A stretch of DNA of 64,000 bases from Podocnemis expansa (GCA_007922195.1 ML681968.1:690298-754297); one strand, 5' to 3'; positions 33,006 through 45,628 are shown, counted from the stretch's first letter. The notes: generated from the sequence alone by a model not told the origin. Program-made: numbers and translations.

Positions 33006-33488
33006 AGGGCCGTTCTCCCCAGCAGCACCCCTGTCAGGGCCATGAACTCTCTCACTCCAGCCCATGCAGCCCCTTGGCTGGTGCTGTCCCCCTCACCCTC
33101 CCCAGCTGCTCACTAACTATAGCTGGCACAGGATGGGTCCCTGCCCAGCCCAGCACCCTGGGCTTCTCCTCTGGCCCTGGTATCCCAGACCCCTGGGACC
33201 ACAGCCTCCTTGGCTCCCTCACTGCCCCATCAGTCAGGCTGACCTAATGTGTTGGCTTGCCCCACTGGCCCTGGGGGCTGTCCATCTCAGGGCTCTGCTT
33301 CCTCCTCCACCCTTCCTCTGGCCTTTGGCCATGTAAAAAGCCATGCTTAGTATCAGTGAGGGGCTGAAAGTCCCCTCTCACCAGGCCAGGCTTCTTTGCC
33401 CCTTTGTGCTCCTGGAGGTGCAGGATGGGTATGTGAGGCCCTGGACTCTATTCTGACCAAGGGTGGGCTGGCGGGTGCTGAGCTGTCT
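33006..33488. other. Intergenic stretch, nothing recognised
   Basis: C-rich plus strand with chance open frames. No conserved exon. Confidence 0.35.
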
Positions 33489-33496
33489 CCTTGGGG

Positions 33497-33827
33497 CAGG
33501 GGTTGGCAACCCAAGAGATAACAAGAGCCAGTTTTAAAAATTACTTCAACAACCAAGTGTTTTGAGAGCCGCAACCTGTATAGTCTCCTGATGGGGTGAG
33601 TTGGGCCAGGGTGCCTGCTTCAGGGTACTCTGGGAGTTGGGTAGCCCAGAATCAGGAGTGGGCCCCCTGCAGTGTCCCCCACTGGCAGGGGGGTGGGGGG
33701 CAAAGCCAGGAGCAGGCCACCCACAGGCTCTGCCGTGGTTGAGGGGGAGAGGGAATGGCCTATAGCCACAAGAGGGCAGCTAAAAAAATCACATGTGGCT
33801 CTAGAGCTACAGGTTGCAGACCCCAGC
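33497..33827. mobile_element. hAT element, CAGGGGTTGGCAACC family
   Basis: Left end CAGGGGTTGGCAACCCAAG, right end CAGGTTGCAGACCCCAG. Flanks CCTTGGGG (33489-33496) and CCTGGGGG (33828-33835) agree in 7 of 8 positions. It is non-coding. Confidence 0.72.
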
Positions 33828-33835
33828 CCTGGGGG

Positions 33836-36800
33836 ACTGCTGTAGGACCCATCACTGCAGGGCATAAGCCTGCACTAGGGTCACTGCGCCTTCCCTGCTC
33901 AGTCCCTAAGTGCACTCAGCTGAGCCCCAGCACAGGAAGGGGCCCTACTCAAGAGCAGTAGCAAAACAGAGTGCTGTAGGTCAGGGGTGCCACACTTCTG
34001 GAGTTTACACCCAGCAAAGGCATATCCACGAGCTCCCGCTGTGGCCCTCTCTTCCAAACACTGAACAAAAGGAGGGATGCAAGACAAGAAACAACAATAT
34101 CAACGCACACACAAACTGGCTGTTTTCACCATTTTATTGTGACTCTCAGCTGAGGTGTTTCTTAAATGCCTACCTCCTGGAGACATTGAATGAGCTGAGA
34201 ATCTCAACTTTCCTGTTCAAAGAAGTAACTCTAGGCCCCAGTGGCTGCTGCACAGGGTTTGAAAATGTGACCTGAAAGCTTGGAAGGCAGTCGACAACAG
34301 ACAAGAGCCTCACTCACTGTAGTTACAAAAGCTCATGATTTTAGCTCAATTTGTGGTCTTGGAGGCCTGGCTCGTGACTTTCGACCATGTGGGGTTTTCC
34401 TTTAACCACCCTCTGCCTTGACAACACAATCTTTGCAGCTCAGGATACAGTCAGCAGGTTCCTTGGATTTTTCCCTTGGCATAACTGCTGGCCTCCCAGA
34501 GCTGTGGCCTTCACAGCTGTACTCCCCTGTCAGGCTATGCTAGTTGAAGGGAGACTGTTAAAGTGGCAGAGATGGAGCACAGAATCCAGGCAGAGCTGCC
34601 TGTTGTGGGGCTGCAGGCCAATCCACACCAAGGGAAGAATAAGTGGCCACAGCTGGGACCCTTCCAACTCAAGGGGCCAGGAGCTGATCCCAGGCCTGGA
34701 AGCAAAAAGTCAATCCCATGGGCTCCTGGTCCTGCCAGCTACTTCAATAAGACCTACACAGCATTCAGATGGAAAGCAGCTGATCAGTAGCCTCCCTCAA
34801 ATGGTAGCCAGACCCCCTAGGATGCCTGGAGGCTGCTGGGGGACAGGCAGACTGAACCAGAGCTCCTCAGGACATTCCACCGGGGCTGTGGAAAGGAACA
34901 CCAAAGTAGCTAATGCTGCTAGGATGTGCTGGGAGAGACGCCCCTCCTCTGGGAGTTGGAGGAACACTATAGCCACTGCTGTAACTACACCAAGGAGTGG
35001 GTGAGTGTCCCGCCCCACCCAGGATGAGGGTGGGCAGGGCAGCATGTACCACCTACACACAGCAGGAGGCAAGGTCAGCATGTGCATGCAAACACAAACA
35101 CAAGGAGAGTCTGGCTCAGTGTGCACACACAAACATGCACAAGGAGGGGTTAGATCAGTGTGTGCACATGCATGCACATACACACAGTCGCAGTTTCTAC
35201 AGCAGCCATGGCCAAGAAGCACTTGGGCACTTGAAGCAGCAATGACCTACTTTGGCAGCCGTGCAGCTTGTGCTGGGTGGCCCAGTGTTGAAGCTGATGA
35301 GCACTGGGTGTCAATTATTCATGGCCCAAGCCATGTTAATGCATGTGATAAAGGTTTTTAAAAAGCTCCTCTATAATTTAAAGCCCCACAACCCGACAGT
35401 GCTGGCCCCTGGCTCTCCCCTGGGGGGCTTTCCGCTTAGGTGAGCAATGCTGAGCGATGTTGCTGGCAGCTGGGTTGGCAGGCAGGGAGAGGAGATGCAG
35501 TGAAAGGCCAAACACAAACCCATCCAGACACTTCAGCTGCAGGTCCTGGGGCAGGGAAGAGTGCAGAGCAGGAACAGAGAGATGCAGGCTTGAGGGCTGA
35601 TTGGAAGGGATGTTGAATCCAGCCCCCTGGCAAAATCAGGGATGGGGCTGAATCCCCTTTGACCAGTGGCCCACTGCAGGGTGCATTGCTCTGTGCACCA
35701 AACCAAACCCTGGAAGAGATCCCCCAAGTTCTAGGGCACAGTTTCCCAGCATAAGGCAAGGGGTTTGAACTTGCAAGGCCAGGGTCCCCAAAGCAGTGGG
35801 CAATGAAGGAATGAGGTGTTCTAGTCCTTGGGCACAACAGCAGCTCAGCCCCAAGTAGCACATGGCCAGCCTTAATCAGAGCAGTCCTTTACTTATGGAA
35901 AGTGCTCATTGCAGGCTCCCTAGCGCAAACCTCCCCCACCACTGCTAGCCAAGGCCCCATGCAGCTCGCTTTCTGAGGATGCAATAGAGTAGGCAGGCTC
36001 AAGTCACACCCCCACGCGCATGGCATAGATTTGCATGCCAGGAGCTGCTACTCTCAGCCACAAAGACCTGCCCAGAGACCCACCTTTGAAACCGGAACAG
36101 GGGCTGAAGCGCTTCTCAGCCAGCTCTAAAGCTCCAGCAAAACAAATAGCATTCCAACTCCTCCAACCCCCTGTGAGGGAGGAGGCAGGAGGGGGTCCCT
36201 CTAGAGCGTTTGCTTAGGCTGCCCCTCACAGGGACGTTTCTCCTGCCTACCAGACATCAGCACAAGCCAGTTCCCAGGAACCTGGGCCGGAACAGCCTAT
36301 TTTTAGAGCTGACTTTTTAAACTCTGCAGCATAGCTTGTTGCCTTGATGAAGCAGCCTTGCTCCACCCTCAAGCACAGGGCCCTGTGCTGGGAGAGTAAA
36401 GGAATCCAAGGAGCATAAACCCTTGCATGAGGGAGCACTGACACCCACAGGTCTGTGGGCATAGGAGGTATTTGAGCCACCAACCTGCATAGAAGCTGCT
36501 ACAGTCACTCAAGGGCAGCGTAGGGCTTGGCTAAAGGGCAGGAAGGTCCCCTCTCCTCCTGCAGCCAGTACATCCCAGTCAGTCATTTAATGCCCTGTTC
36601 CCAGTTCTGGCTAGTGCACTGAAAATACTAAGAGGCACAAAAGGCTACTGCTGCCTAGTTGGCAGATTCTCAGGTGTCCCTCAGCTCCTCACTGAGCAGA
36701 GAGAAAACAGAGGGGACACTGGACCCAACCAGCTACACCATCCTATCAGGACCCAAGCTGCCTAGAGTTAACCCCCAGGAAAAGAAGCCTCATTTCTTCT

Positions 36801-36849
36801 TCATACACCTGTTGCTAGGATGCTATACAGCATCCTGAGTGGAACAGCC
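33836..36849. other. Intergenic stretch with a short minisatellite
   Basis: No host exon found. At 34325-34385 CTCATGATTTTAGCTCAA belongs to a CTCATGATTTT-type repeat, and 34125-34260 may be its neighbour. At 35076-35195 about three 40-bp units with ACAAACACAAGGAG and GTGTGCACA cores form a small minisatellite. Open frames (such as 34387-35004) lack recognisable domains. Confidence 0.4.
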
Positions 36850-36857
36850 CACAGGCC

Positions 36858-37409
36858 CCAGAACTTTCCTAATCTCTGGACCCTCTTCCCTTATTGTCCA
36901 GGCCCCCTTCATGCTTCTGTGGGCCCCAACCCAGATAGGCATTTGCAATAAAAATATTTGTAATTTTATACAGCATGTCTATATCAGTCAGTCACTAACA
37001 CACACTGCATAACCAAGTATTGTGATTAACATGATAAGTGTGATATGTGATTAAACAATTCAAGGTATAAGCAGAAACAATTGAGACACACAACTGCATT
37101 TATTGCTTGCAGCAAATACAGATACACAAACTCATTAATATCAACATACATTTTTGGTTAAAGCTAGCTTCAGCCAAAGCAGTTCATAAAAATGAATTAT
37201 TTTTTCCATTGTCTGCCACACTGATTTCAGTGCTGCATCTTCATCTTGAAGGCCAATCTTTCTTGAAAAACCCTGAATGCTAGTTGCTGCTCTCCAATTT
37301 AAAATTAACAATGATTTGACAAACTTTTAAAGGGTTTCTACAATGCAAATTGGAGACCCATCAGATTTGCAGGACCCAGGAATGATGTTCCCATGTACTT
37401 TAACCTCTG
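36858..37409. mobile_element. hAT element related to the one at 16.1 kb
   Basis: The right end TGTACTTTAACCTCTG matches the end of the 16116-17142 element. The left part 'CCAGAACTTTCCTAATCT' and 'CCAGGCCCCCTTCATGC' matches its left interior, but the left terminus itself is missing or worn. CACAGGCC occurs at both flanks (36850-36857 and 37410-37417). Because six of these bases also occur in the related element, this duplication is doubtful. The AT-rich interior (36945-37340) differs from the C-rich interior at 16.1 kb. Confidence 0.55.
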
Positions 37410-37417
37410 CACAGGCC

Positions 37418-39040
37418 CTACCTCACTTAAACTTGGATTCTAGCCACACTAGGGCTGAGAGAAGTATCCATTCCACCAACATGAAGCTACCCAGCCAAGA
37501 CCAGCACCTGGAGACCCCATGGGGCTGCTGGAAACTGGCTCACAACTGGGTTTGCATGGCCTATGCTGCCTGGGTCACATAAGACCTGCCAGAATAGCCA
37601 CCATTCAGATAAAGGGCACAGCAAGCCAAGTTGAGCAGGCACCTCTCCACACCTGGTTATTATAGTCTCAATAATTAAGAGGTCATGCCTATGCTTTCTT
37701 GGCTCCATGAGGCATTTCACCAACTGCCAGAGCAGACCCTGAGCCCATGCAGGCAGAAAAGAAGAGCAAGAGTGGCTGGACCCTGGAAAACACAGCTATC
37801 CCCAACTTCTCCTACACACGAGCAGGCTAAGCAGTGCTACAGGCTCCCCCATCTGCCAGAGCCCAGACTGCTCATGCAGCTAGCCTGCAGACACAGCATT
37901 ATCTATCCCTAAAAAGGGAACTTGATATCGTGGAGCAGTCAGGGTTCCCACCAGGTCACAGCTAGAAGAGCAAGTTGAACCTTGCTCCCAGGAGCCAGTC
38001 TCCAGTAGGGGCAGCAGGCCAGGTCAGGTCAACAGACATGGAAGCCACCCCAGCCATTTTGACAGCTAATCAAAGCACAAACCCTCAGGAGCTGGAATCC
38101 TGGAGCAACAAGGAGAAGGTGTCTTCCGCAGCTCTGCTTTTGGCTCAAGCCTTGGACAATCCAGCTGTCACCCTGACCATGCTCCTTGGTACATGCTTGG
38201 GTCAGTAGGAAAAGTTGAGGTTGCCTGCTAACAGTATATGGCTGGACCCAGCATGTGGGCAGGGCTGCTAGACAACTGCTGCCTCATACCTGACTTAGTA
38301 TGGCTGCAGTTTTGTTTCCTCCCCCCCTGCCTTCTAGAGCACCTCTTACACCCTAGCACAGAGCAAGGGTGAGTAGCTGGGTCAGCCGCTGTAGCTGTAG
38401 AACAGAGTTACTCAGGGAAGGAACACCTCTGCACACAGGGGAGGAGGCAGCAGCAGATGCTGTTTTCCTTCTATGGAGATCTCTGCTTGCCTTGCTCAGG
38501 AACAGTCCCAGCACACACTGCTACAGCTAAGGAAGAGATCAGCCTGAAGAGGTTGGAGGCAGCATTTGCCATCTAAGAGAAAGTAAGAGGGAAAGGAGCT
38601 TCTGACTGATCCAACCACAAATCCTGAAAGCTAAGAAGTAGAATCCAGGTAGATGCAGAACAGAGGTGCAAGAAAAGGTGTGGCCTGGCAGTTTACAGGG
38701 AGCAAGGAAAGGGCCATATGAGGCATGTTGGATACCCAGGAGACACTTCATATGTAGCACTCAGCCATTAGGTTTGGGGAGATCACCTCTCAGCCCACTG
38801 AGTACTCCAGCCCCAGGTGAGAGGTAGAGATTCCTAGAGGACAAGGAAAACTAGGTGGGAGTGGAATGTGGTAGGCTATATGCTTCCTTTTCAACTTCAC
38901 AGGCCAAGTGTTTGACCCCATTCAATCCCTGTCAAGAGCTGCTGGCTCCAGTTACAGGCAAGTGTCATTCTAGACGAAAGATTTTTCTCCTGGAAGATGC
39001 CCAAGGTGCTAACACCATCATGGCTACACAGACTGAGCCC
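37418..39040. other. Intergenic stretch downstream of RBPMS2, nothing recognised
   Basis: No coding exon on either strand. Not evidently part of the RBPMS2 transcript, whose end I place near 39455. Confidence 0.35.
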
Positions 39041-39044
39041 ACTA

Positions 39045-39094
39045 GAGTCAGTGTGTCAAGCATGTCGTGACCTGTAGAAGGTTGAGAACCACTG
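39045..39094. mobile_element. hAT right end fragment
   Basis: Ends AGAAGGTTGAGAACCACTG, the complement of the common hAT terminus CAGTGGTTCTCAACC. No matching left end was found. Confidence 0.45.
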
Positions 39095-39421
39095 GTCTGC
39101 TCAGTCACCTAGGGTTCTTCTCCGGCAAACCCAGGGTAAAGGGAAGGGCCCTGGGAATGAGGAAGAGCCTTGAGCATAGGAAAAAGATGTGCTATACAAA
39201 CAGCTGATCACAGGCTTGTTCAGTCACTGAGCCTGTGTGGATGGGATACTTCAGACAGTGAAACTTGAGCAGCTTTAAGTGAAGGAGCAGGAACACAGTA
39301 AGCAGGGTCAAGAACCTGTGTGGACATTATCCAGGGAGGTGCCCAAAAATTGCCTTCCAGCCATGCCTCAGGCTTCTCTCTCAAGCTAAGGTGGTTTGAG
39401 ATTGTGGGTGCTCAGGTAAAG

Positions 39422-39440
39422 AAAAAAAAAAAAAAAAAAG
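39422..39440 (+). repeat. A19 run (U-rich tract on the RBPMS2 strand)
   Basis: Homopolymer just beyond the proposed RBPMS2 3' end. On the minus strand it follows TGTCTGTGGTGTC and forms a GU/U-rich downstream element. Confidence 0.9.
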
Positions 39441-39478
39441 ACACCACAGACAGAAGAAGAGTCACAGCAGCCTCTAGA

Positions 39479-39501
39479 TATATTTTTGCTTTTCATATAT
39501 T
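39479..39501 (-). terminator. RBPMS2: Candidate RBPMS2 polyadenylation signal (non-canonical)
   Basis: Two AATATA hexamers on the minus strand (39501-39496 and 39484-39479). AATAAA and ATTAAA are absent between here and the acceptor. Downstream on the same strand lies TGTCTGTGGTGTC followed by 19 T, a good GU/U-rich element. Cleavage would fall around 39455-39470. Confidence 0.45.
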
Positions 39502-39925
39502 ATCCAGTTTCACATTCTCATAGGATCAGCAATTCTATAGCAACTTTTTCTCAGAAATCTTAATACAAGCAGGACAGCCATGACCATATATAATACTTAA
39601 AGCACTTCAATATCAAGCAATAAGATGCTAAAAACAAAAATTGCACAAGTTTTGTTTACTATGCCTGACGGAATCGTTACAGAAAAACTTTTCAAGCTTT
39701 TAAACTAAACATTAACTTATCTTACAGGATTACAGTTTCTCTTCAATAATAATTGCACAACACACAAAAATTCTTTGATGCATAAATATTTCCTTATTAC
39801 ACATGGTACAAAAATACTCGTACTTTTTGTTCTGAATTCCCATAAGGATGGCTGATTATTTGGCAAGACTGGAATCTTTCCAATCAGAAGATGTGGGAAA
39901 AGAGTGGTTAGATATTTTACAGCTG

Positions 39926-39928
<3 letters not shown>

Positions 39929-39956
<28 letters not shown>
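39929..39956. repeat. (TA)14 microsatellite within the RBPMS2 3' UTR
   Basis: Perfect TA repeat of 28 bp. Confidence 0.95.
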
Positions 39957-39959
<3 letters not shown>

Positions 39960-40715
39960 GTCTGAGGACAGATATAACCCTGACTTTCAAACTAGAGAAA
40001 AGAATGGACAAGAAAAGAAACCCAGTGCATCGTACTTTAAACAAAATATTTTTCAAATCCTCTGGTCATACTGGAGGACATGGGGTGGGGGAAGGCAGAT
40101 GAAGAAGGGATGAGACAAGAATGGTCAGTATTTTTGAAAGCCAAGATGAAAAAACCTTGATGGATCAATAGTTAGGCCAAGACCTGTTGCTATGGCTACA
40201 CAATGCTAGAACAAACTTACACTCACACATACACAAGTTAAGTGTTTTAAATTCATGCCAGAAAACATGCAAAACTGATTGTCTTTCGTTTCCTTCAGCA
40301 GAGCTGCATAAACAGAATTGAGGACAAGGCAGCCTGGCTATTGCTCTGTACAGCTAGGCCTCATTTGGCACCAGTGTCTCAGTAGGGATGACCCCATCTG
40401 CTACTGCCAGGGCTAAGCCTCTTCTTCAACTAGGCTTCAGCAGAGCAGAAAGGAGAAACTGTTTTGGACGGTTAGGAAGGGAGGTGGGTGAGGGAGAGAG
40501 GGAACAAACAGAATGCAGTCCACTGAGCTGGGTTGATAAGAATCTATTCACAGTCTGTAATGGGGAAGCCCATAGCTCCCTCCAGGAGAAGTGTGAGGTT
40601 ACTGCAGCACATGCACAAGCCAAACCAAAATTGGATTTGGATGGATCAGCTGCTTCATCCCTGGCACATCACTCCATGGAGAGAGACAGAAGGGAACAAG
40701 CCAAGAGGAGACACT

Positions 40716-41863
40716 CTGGAATAGAAGAGAAGAGCAATACTTAGCATGTACTATAATTCATTTACATGCCATAGAGACAGTATGTGGCAGAGAGTGTGTT
40801 CACATTCACCATGTGACACACAACGAGTGGACAGGCAGCAGGCTGTCTCCTTGCTGATAAGGGAATGTTTAGCAGAATTCAAGCCATACTGGGACATCAG
40901 CATTATCCAAAACTCACATCCTAAGGAGGGGGTTTAAGAGCACTTGTGCTGATCATGCAGCTGGCCTGGTGGAACAGACTGACAGGCATTTCTCCAGTCA
41001 GTAATCAGTTTACTAACAAGTTTTACACACTGCTCACTTACCTTTCATGATTCTCCAAGCAACCAGCAGTTTGAATGAATTAAGCATCCAACTGTCAGAT
41101 GCTTAATGCAAAAACACCCATGTTTAGTATTAACCTAAGAGTTTCTATGTAGTCCTGGGGTCAAGGTCAGTACATAAAAACACAGGAGCTGTCAGGGCCC
41201 ACCCACTGTAACACCCAGCAGCAGCAGGAGTTTTACCACAGTGGCTGTGGGGGCTGACCAGCAGCTGTGAGCAAAGGTGCCAGCATTGGTGCCTCTGCTG
41301 GGTTGGCCCCACAGCCAAGGTGGGGAAGTTTGTGCCATTACTGAGCATTGGGGTGGGGGGCCTCATTGTGCCAGCTCTCCTTCCTTCAGCTCCACTTGTT
41401 AAGTAACCCAGCAACTGGAGCATCCCAGGCAGCTTTGGTCACTGACAAAGCCGTCCTAGGCCAGGCCCACTCTGCAGATTCAGGGGCCCAGACAAAGCCA
41501 AGGATGGTTATGCCCCTATGTTCAGAAACCAGAGAGTTCCAGACCTCATGCAGTTAGCGGAGACGACCACCAATCAGAAAAGGGAACTCTGCCACTAGTG
41601 GCCCTACACTGTCTTCCCCCTACAGCATCCTGTTTGACTAGTGCTCAATAGCACATATCTATTCAGCATCCAAAATGACTAAAGAGCAACAAACTAGGGA
41701 GGAGAGGCTTCCTTGCACACTCCAGGATATGCAGTATGCCTGCTGCAGGCAGAATAAAAAGGAGATACAGCAAGGCCAGGAGAGATTTTCATGCAGGCAG
41801 GCAGGGACCCAGGACAAAAACAGCAACCCTGTCCCAGGCCCACTTTCAAGTATACATACTTAC
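40716..41863 (-). other. RBPMS2: RBPMS2 last intron (1,148 bp)
   Basis: Donor GTAAGT directly after 41864 (minus strand reads TTCTTCA|GTAAGTATG) and acceptor TTCTATTCCAG before 40715. The intron lies in the 3' UTR. No repeat or second exon was recognised inside. Confidence 0.6.
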
Positions 41864-41933
41864 TGAAGAACTAACAAAACTGACGAGACTTCCATCCTTG
41901 CTGAGTAGCTTCGGAGGGAGGATACCAGCGCAT
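41864..41933 (-). CDS. RBPMS2: RBPMS2, last coding exon: C-terminal 20 residues and stop
   Basis: The minus strand reads ...GAAGATGGAAG-type intron end TTCCAG, then a phase-0 exon encoding [20 protein letters not shown] and TAG (stop at 41873-41871). From memory of the family, human RBPMS2 ends [20 protein letters not shown] and RBPMS ends with [19 protein letters not shown], so this is clearly the RBPMS/RBPMS2 C-terminus. The upstream exon identifies the paralogue as RBPMS2. After the stop, 7 nt remain before donor GTAAGT (41863 onward), so the stop lies well inside the 50-nt limit of nonsense-mediated decay. The preceding intron is very long (41934-62389). The PPSEAT and KSRQFC spellings resemble RBPMS more than human RBPMS2, which is probably lineage variation. 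Confidence 0.95.
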
Positions 41934-42647
41934 CTGGAAGAGAAATCCATTCCTCATCTGTGATAGACCATCACCTGAGAGACCCTTCCACATCACGTAC
42001 AGCATGCCAGCATCTCCCAGCCTCTAGCCTGATACCATCAGGAGTGCTTGGTACTCGGACCAACAGTGAGTGCATGCTGTTCCACCTGCTGAAATCCAGA
42101 ATTGTGCACCAGCAAGAACTCCTGTACAGTTGAGCTTAAATTACTGTGAAATAAGTTAGAATATGCCAAGGTCCCATTTTACATCCTTTAGCTTAATAAA
42201 GCCTCCTTCCCCACCTAATGCTTATGATTCCATCTATGGTAGTGGAGCCAATATTGAGTTCAGCCAACATCTGGAAGTTGGCTGGATTTTGACATTGAGT
42301 TCACCCCCAAACCCACCCAGCTTAGCCCTCTAAAGAGCACATGTACTGGCAACACCAGCCTGTCTATGCAGTAGGAGCATGGCTTGGAATCCATGAGTTC
42401 GACACCATCTTGATAATCCATAATAGCTGGCCTTCCCAGCATGCAACATCTTTGGCCTCATCTTCATACACTGATGAATCCATAATCAGTACTCACAGGT
42501 CCCACTACTCAGATTCAAGTCTAAGATCCCACATGTAACCCATCGCCTTCTTAGATCTGCAGCCAATGAGTCCTGGCAATTGTTTCCTAGGGAAGTGTGA
42601 AGAAAGCATCTCCAATACCACCAGGAGGAGTCTTATACCCAATTGGA

Positions 42648-42659
42648 GGGGGGGGGGGG
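42648..42659. repeat. G12 run
   Basis: Homopolymer in the large intron. Similar G runs of 10-16 occur at 45714, 50077, 56174, 56313 and 60546. Confidence 0.95.
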
Positions 42660-45470
42660 CCACGCACAGGAACACGACTTCCTCTGCCGCCAGGTAGCCA
42701 TACACGCTACTAGAGAAATAGTCCATGGAATCACAGTTATAAGTACATCTACAGACAGCAGCAAGACGGACTGGCATATGCTGGCCAGGGCCATTGCTTG
42801 CCACAAGATACAAAGGCTAAAGGTTGAGATGCTTTCTTCCTCAGCCAAGTTCTAGCCCAACAGGAAGGTCTGTAACTGCAGTACATGAGGCAGCTGAGGA
42901 AAGGGAGAGGAAAGTTCCCCCATCAGTTACCTAGGTAGTGCTGTGCCTTCAAGTTGGCCCTAATTATTCTCATTGACTCAAACCTTAAACATTCAAGACT
43001 CACTTAGGCATGTCCAGGTGGTACTTGCTCACCTTCCAATGGCAAGTAGACCTGGTTGGTATTAGGAAAGGAAGCTTAGGGTGTATTCAACTAGAAGGAA
43101 GCCATGGGCCATTCTCTCATCTGTCTCTCATGTGGTGCAGGGAAGTCTACCCACACCACCAGGATTCATGCCTGTGCCCTGACCTCCTTGTGTGTCCAGA
43201 TCCACTCAGGACTACCTTGTATCTCATTCCCAATCCAGCAGCATTGCAGTCACTAAGAGGATGGTGGCACCTTTCAGAGAACATAGTACAGCATCTGTCT
43301 GGGTCCCAGCTGGAGACAGCTAGCATCACAGCTGATCCTCTTCCACACCATAAGTCTCAGCCCCAAGGAAAAAGCAAAGGGAGGACTCCTTATCACATAC
43401 CAATCCTTTTGTTGAGACAACATTAACTGGTCAGATGATGCTCATGCCACCAGCAAGGGTGTGGGAGACATCACCCATCTGACATTTGTGAATACTCCAG
43501 CAGAATATGTCAAATTTCTGCTAGTGATTTTGATACATGACACCCATAGGTCAGTTGCTGCTGCATCCCTGCTTCACACAACCCCACACATCCATCCTCC
43601 AGTTTTTCCAGGATCTGCCATTCTACCACCATGAGACAGCCAGCCATCAAACTTGAGCAGATAATACAAGAGGGAGATGTCCCCTTGGCACAGTGGCATC
43701 ACAGGCCCCCACATGCTGCTTTCCCCTTCACTCAGAGGTTTCTCTGTAGTAGTCTCATGTAGAGAGCACTAAGCAGCATAACAGAGCACATCCATGACCC
43801 AGAGCATCTGCTTCTTGGGGGACCCCCCCCCAGTCTTGCAGCACTTAAAAAGACTAACAAAGATGCCACTCATGGGTCACCATTTGATAGCTCTCCCAGG
43901 GGGCTCCAGCAGAAGCAGATTCTGGTTGCTCAGGGGAGGTGGGACTCAGCATAGGCTCCCCCAGCTTGGTGCTAATAGCAGAACACTATTCCATTTTCCA
44001 GCCCCTACATTACATACCAGGAAGTGGATGGAGCCAGTGGGACAAAACCAGCACCACAATCCCACTTCCAGCTCATTGCAGCTGGGGAGATGGAGACTTT
44101 TGCTGGAGTAAAGGAAATAAAAAGGTAAGAACAGGCATCCAGCTAGTCAGTGGGGGTACCTGGCCCAGGAAAGAGTCTCCTGGAATGTGGAAATGAATCA
44201 CCAGGACTCAGGGGTGCTAGAGACTGAATTTCCCCATGAAGCCCATGTCCACAGAGGAGGAAAGAGTGCTCTGAACAGCAGTGATCACCATTAGCAGATA
44301 GCTAGTATGAATGGGATCGGGATGTTGGCCAACATTAAAGGCCTGTTGTCCCAGAGCTTCCCTGTGGCAAGAGTCAGTGCAGCATCTTCCCTAGGGCTGG
44401 GACCTCCAGGCTAGTGGGTATATTCAGGGTCCTGGGAACAGTCATAGGGAGCCTTTACCAAGATGTAAATGGAGACAACAAATATTCCCTGTTCCTCAAG
44501 GTGGCCTGCCCCACTACTTTGGGCTGGCCACCTATGAGCACGCTCTGACCAGCTCCCCATCTAGCAAGCCACATGCTTTGGCCATGTGTACACAGCCCCC
44601 TGGAGATGAAGGGCTATATCACTCTGGCCTGGGACACTCCCAAAAGGGCAGTCACAGGATTATCCTAGCTTTGCAAAGGAAACAAGGCTAGAGGCTTGGC
44701 AGTGGAAGAGTTGGGAGGCTACACAGGCACCCCACCACTGCACTGAACAGTCCCTTCAACATAGGCTAGCAGAAGGTTTCTTGCTTTCTGGTCTGTTACT
44801 TAGAAGGCAGCACCATTCATTCAGAGCCAGCACATACCTGGCTCTTCCCCCACTTTTGGGGTCTGATTTAAACCAAAGGGTTTGTGTACCTAGGGCATTT
44901 AATACTACTTCACCTCACTCATGTACAGCTGGCCCTGCTCACCTGACATGGGTGGATTAGTGCATAGGCCTATGGAGCCTGTGCCCAGGGGCCTACACAA
45001 TGTGAGTGAGAGGCTGCCACACAATGACGAGGGTAGTGAAGCTGTCCTGGGCCAGAGGCTGGGCTCTGCTCTGCCTTGTGCCTGGTCTGGCCAGTCTGTC
45101 CTTAGGGATAGGGCTGGCTGCTGTGCTGTGAAGGGGCTATAGACCCTGCCCACAAAGTACCAGCCCTATTGCAGAGAGCAGATCTGTGGACTGGAGGGGA
45201 CTATGGCCCCAGGTGAGGGCGAGTGTGGCCCCAGGTGGGACCCACAGGCCCCTAATCCACCACTGAGCCTTGACCAACTGTCAGTTCCAAGGAAAAAAAA
45301 AGTCAGCTCAACACAGCTGGTACTTGTGTCATCAGGTAGATGCATCATTCATTTCAAATAGAGATGCTGTAAGAGTTACAGGAGCAGATGCAGACATCTG
45401 TCTAGGATGCTTCCCAGGTGAGGGGTGTATAAGCTAACCCCAGCAGGGTGCCACAGAAGTTACCTTAGAG

Positions 45471-45628
45471 CAGGTGTCTCCAACTCAGATCACCACAAGG
45501 GCTGCACCACTGAAACCTTTTCATACAACAACATTACAAATATCAGTAACAATAGTGTCATTGCAGGCTGCAGGAAGACAGTTTGAGGTGCTGCATACAG
45601 CCTGCAAGCTGTGTGTTTGGGACTCCTG
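45471..45628. mobile_element. hAT MITE, CAGGGGTCTCAAACTC family, copy 2
   Basis: Ends CAGGTGTCTCCAACTC and GTTTGGGACTCCTG. Exact 8-bp duplication CCTTAGAG at 45463-45470 and 45629-45636. The interior 'CTGAAACCTTTTCATACAAC' is shared with copies 1 and 3. It is the shortest copy (158 bp) and has an internal deletion compared with copy 1. Confidence 0.92.

Larger units (their letters stand above)
39455..40715 (-). other. RBPMS2: RBPMS2 terminal 3' UTR exon (noncoding)
   Basis: On the minus strand a strong acceptor, TTGCTCTTCTCTTCTATTCCAG, ends at 40716, so this exon would start at 40715. No reading frame continues through it. This fits the RBPMS family layout, in which the stop codon lies in the next-to-last exon and the last exon is untranslated. 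The sequence becomes AU-rich toward 39480, as is usual for 3' UTRs. The 3' limit is inferred from AATATA hexamers and a GU/U-rich stretch. A (TA)14 tract lies inside. Both the acceptor and the 3' end need transcript evidence. Confidence 0.6.

Noticed and set aside
36850..37417. Exact 8-bp CACAGGCC pair as proof of a hAT insertion
   Set aside because: Six of the eight bases also occur at the matching place inside the related element at 16.1 kb, so the left copy may be element sequence and not a duplication.
1..39400. OAZ2, expected downstream of RBPMS2 by human gene order
   Set aside because: I looked on the minus strand for the conserved antizyme C-terminal text and found none. The gene probably lies beyond the left edge.
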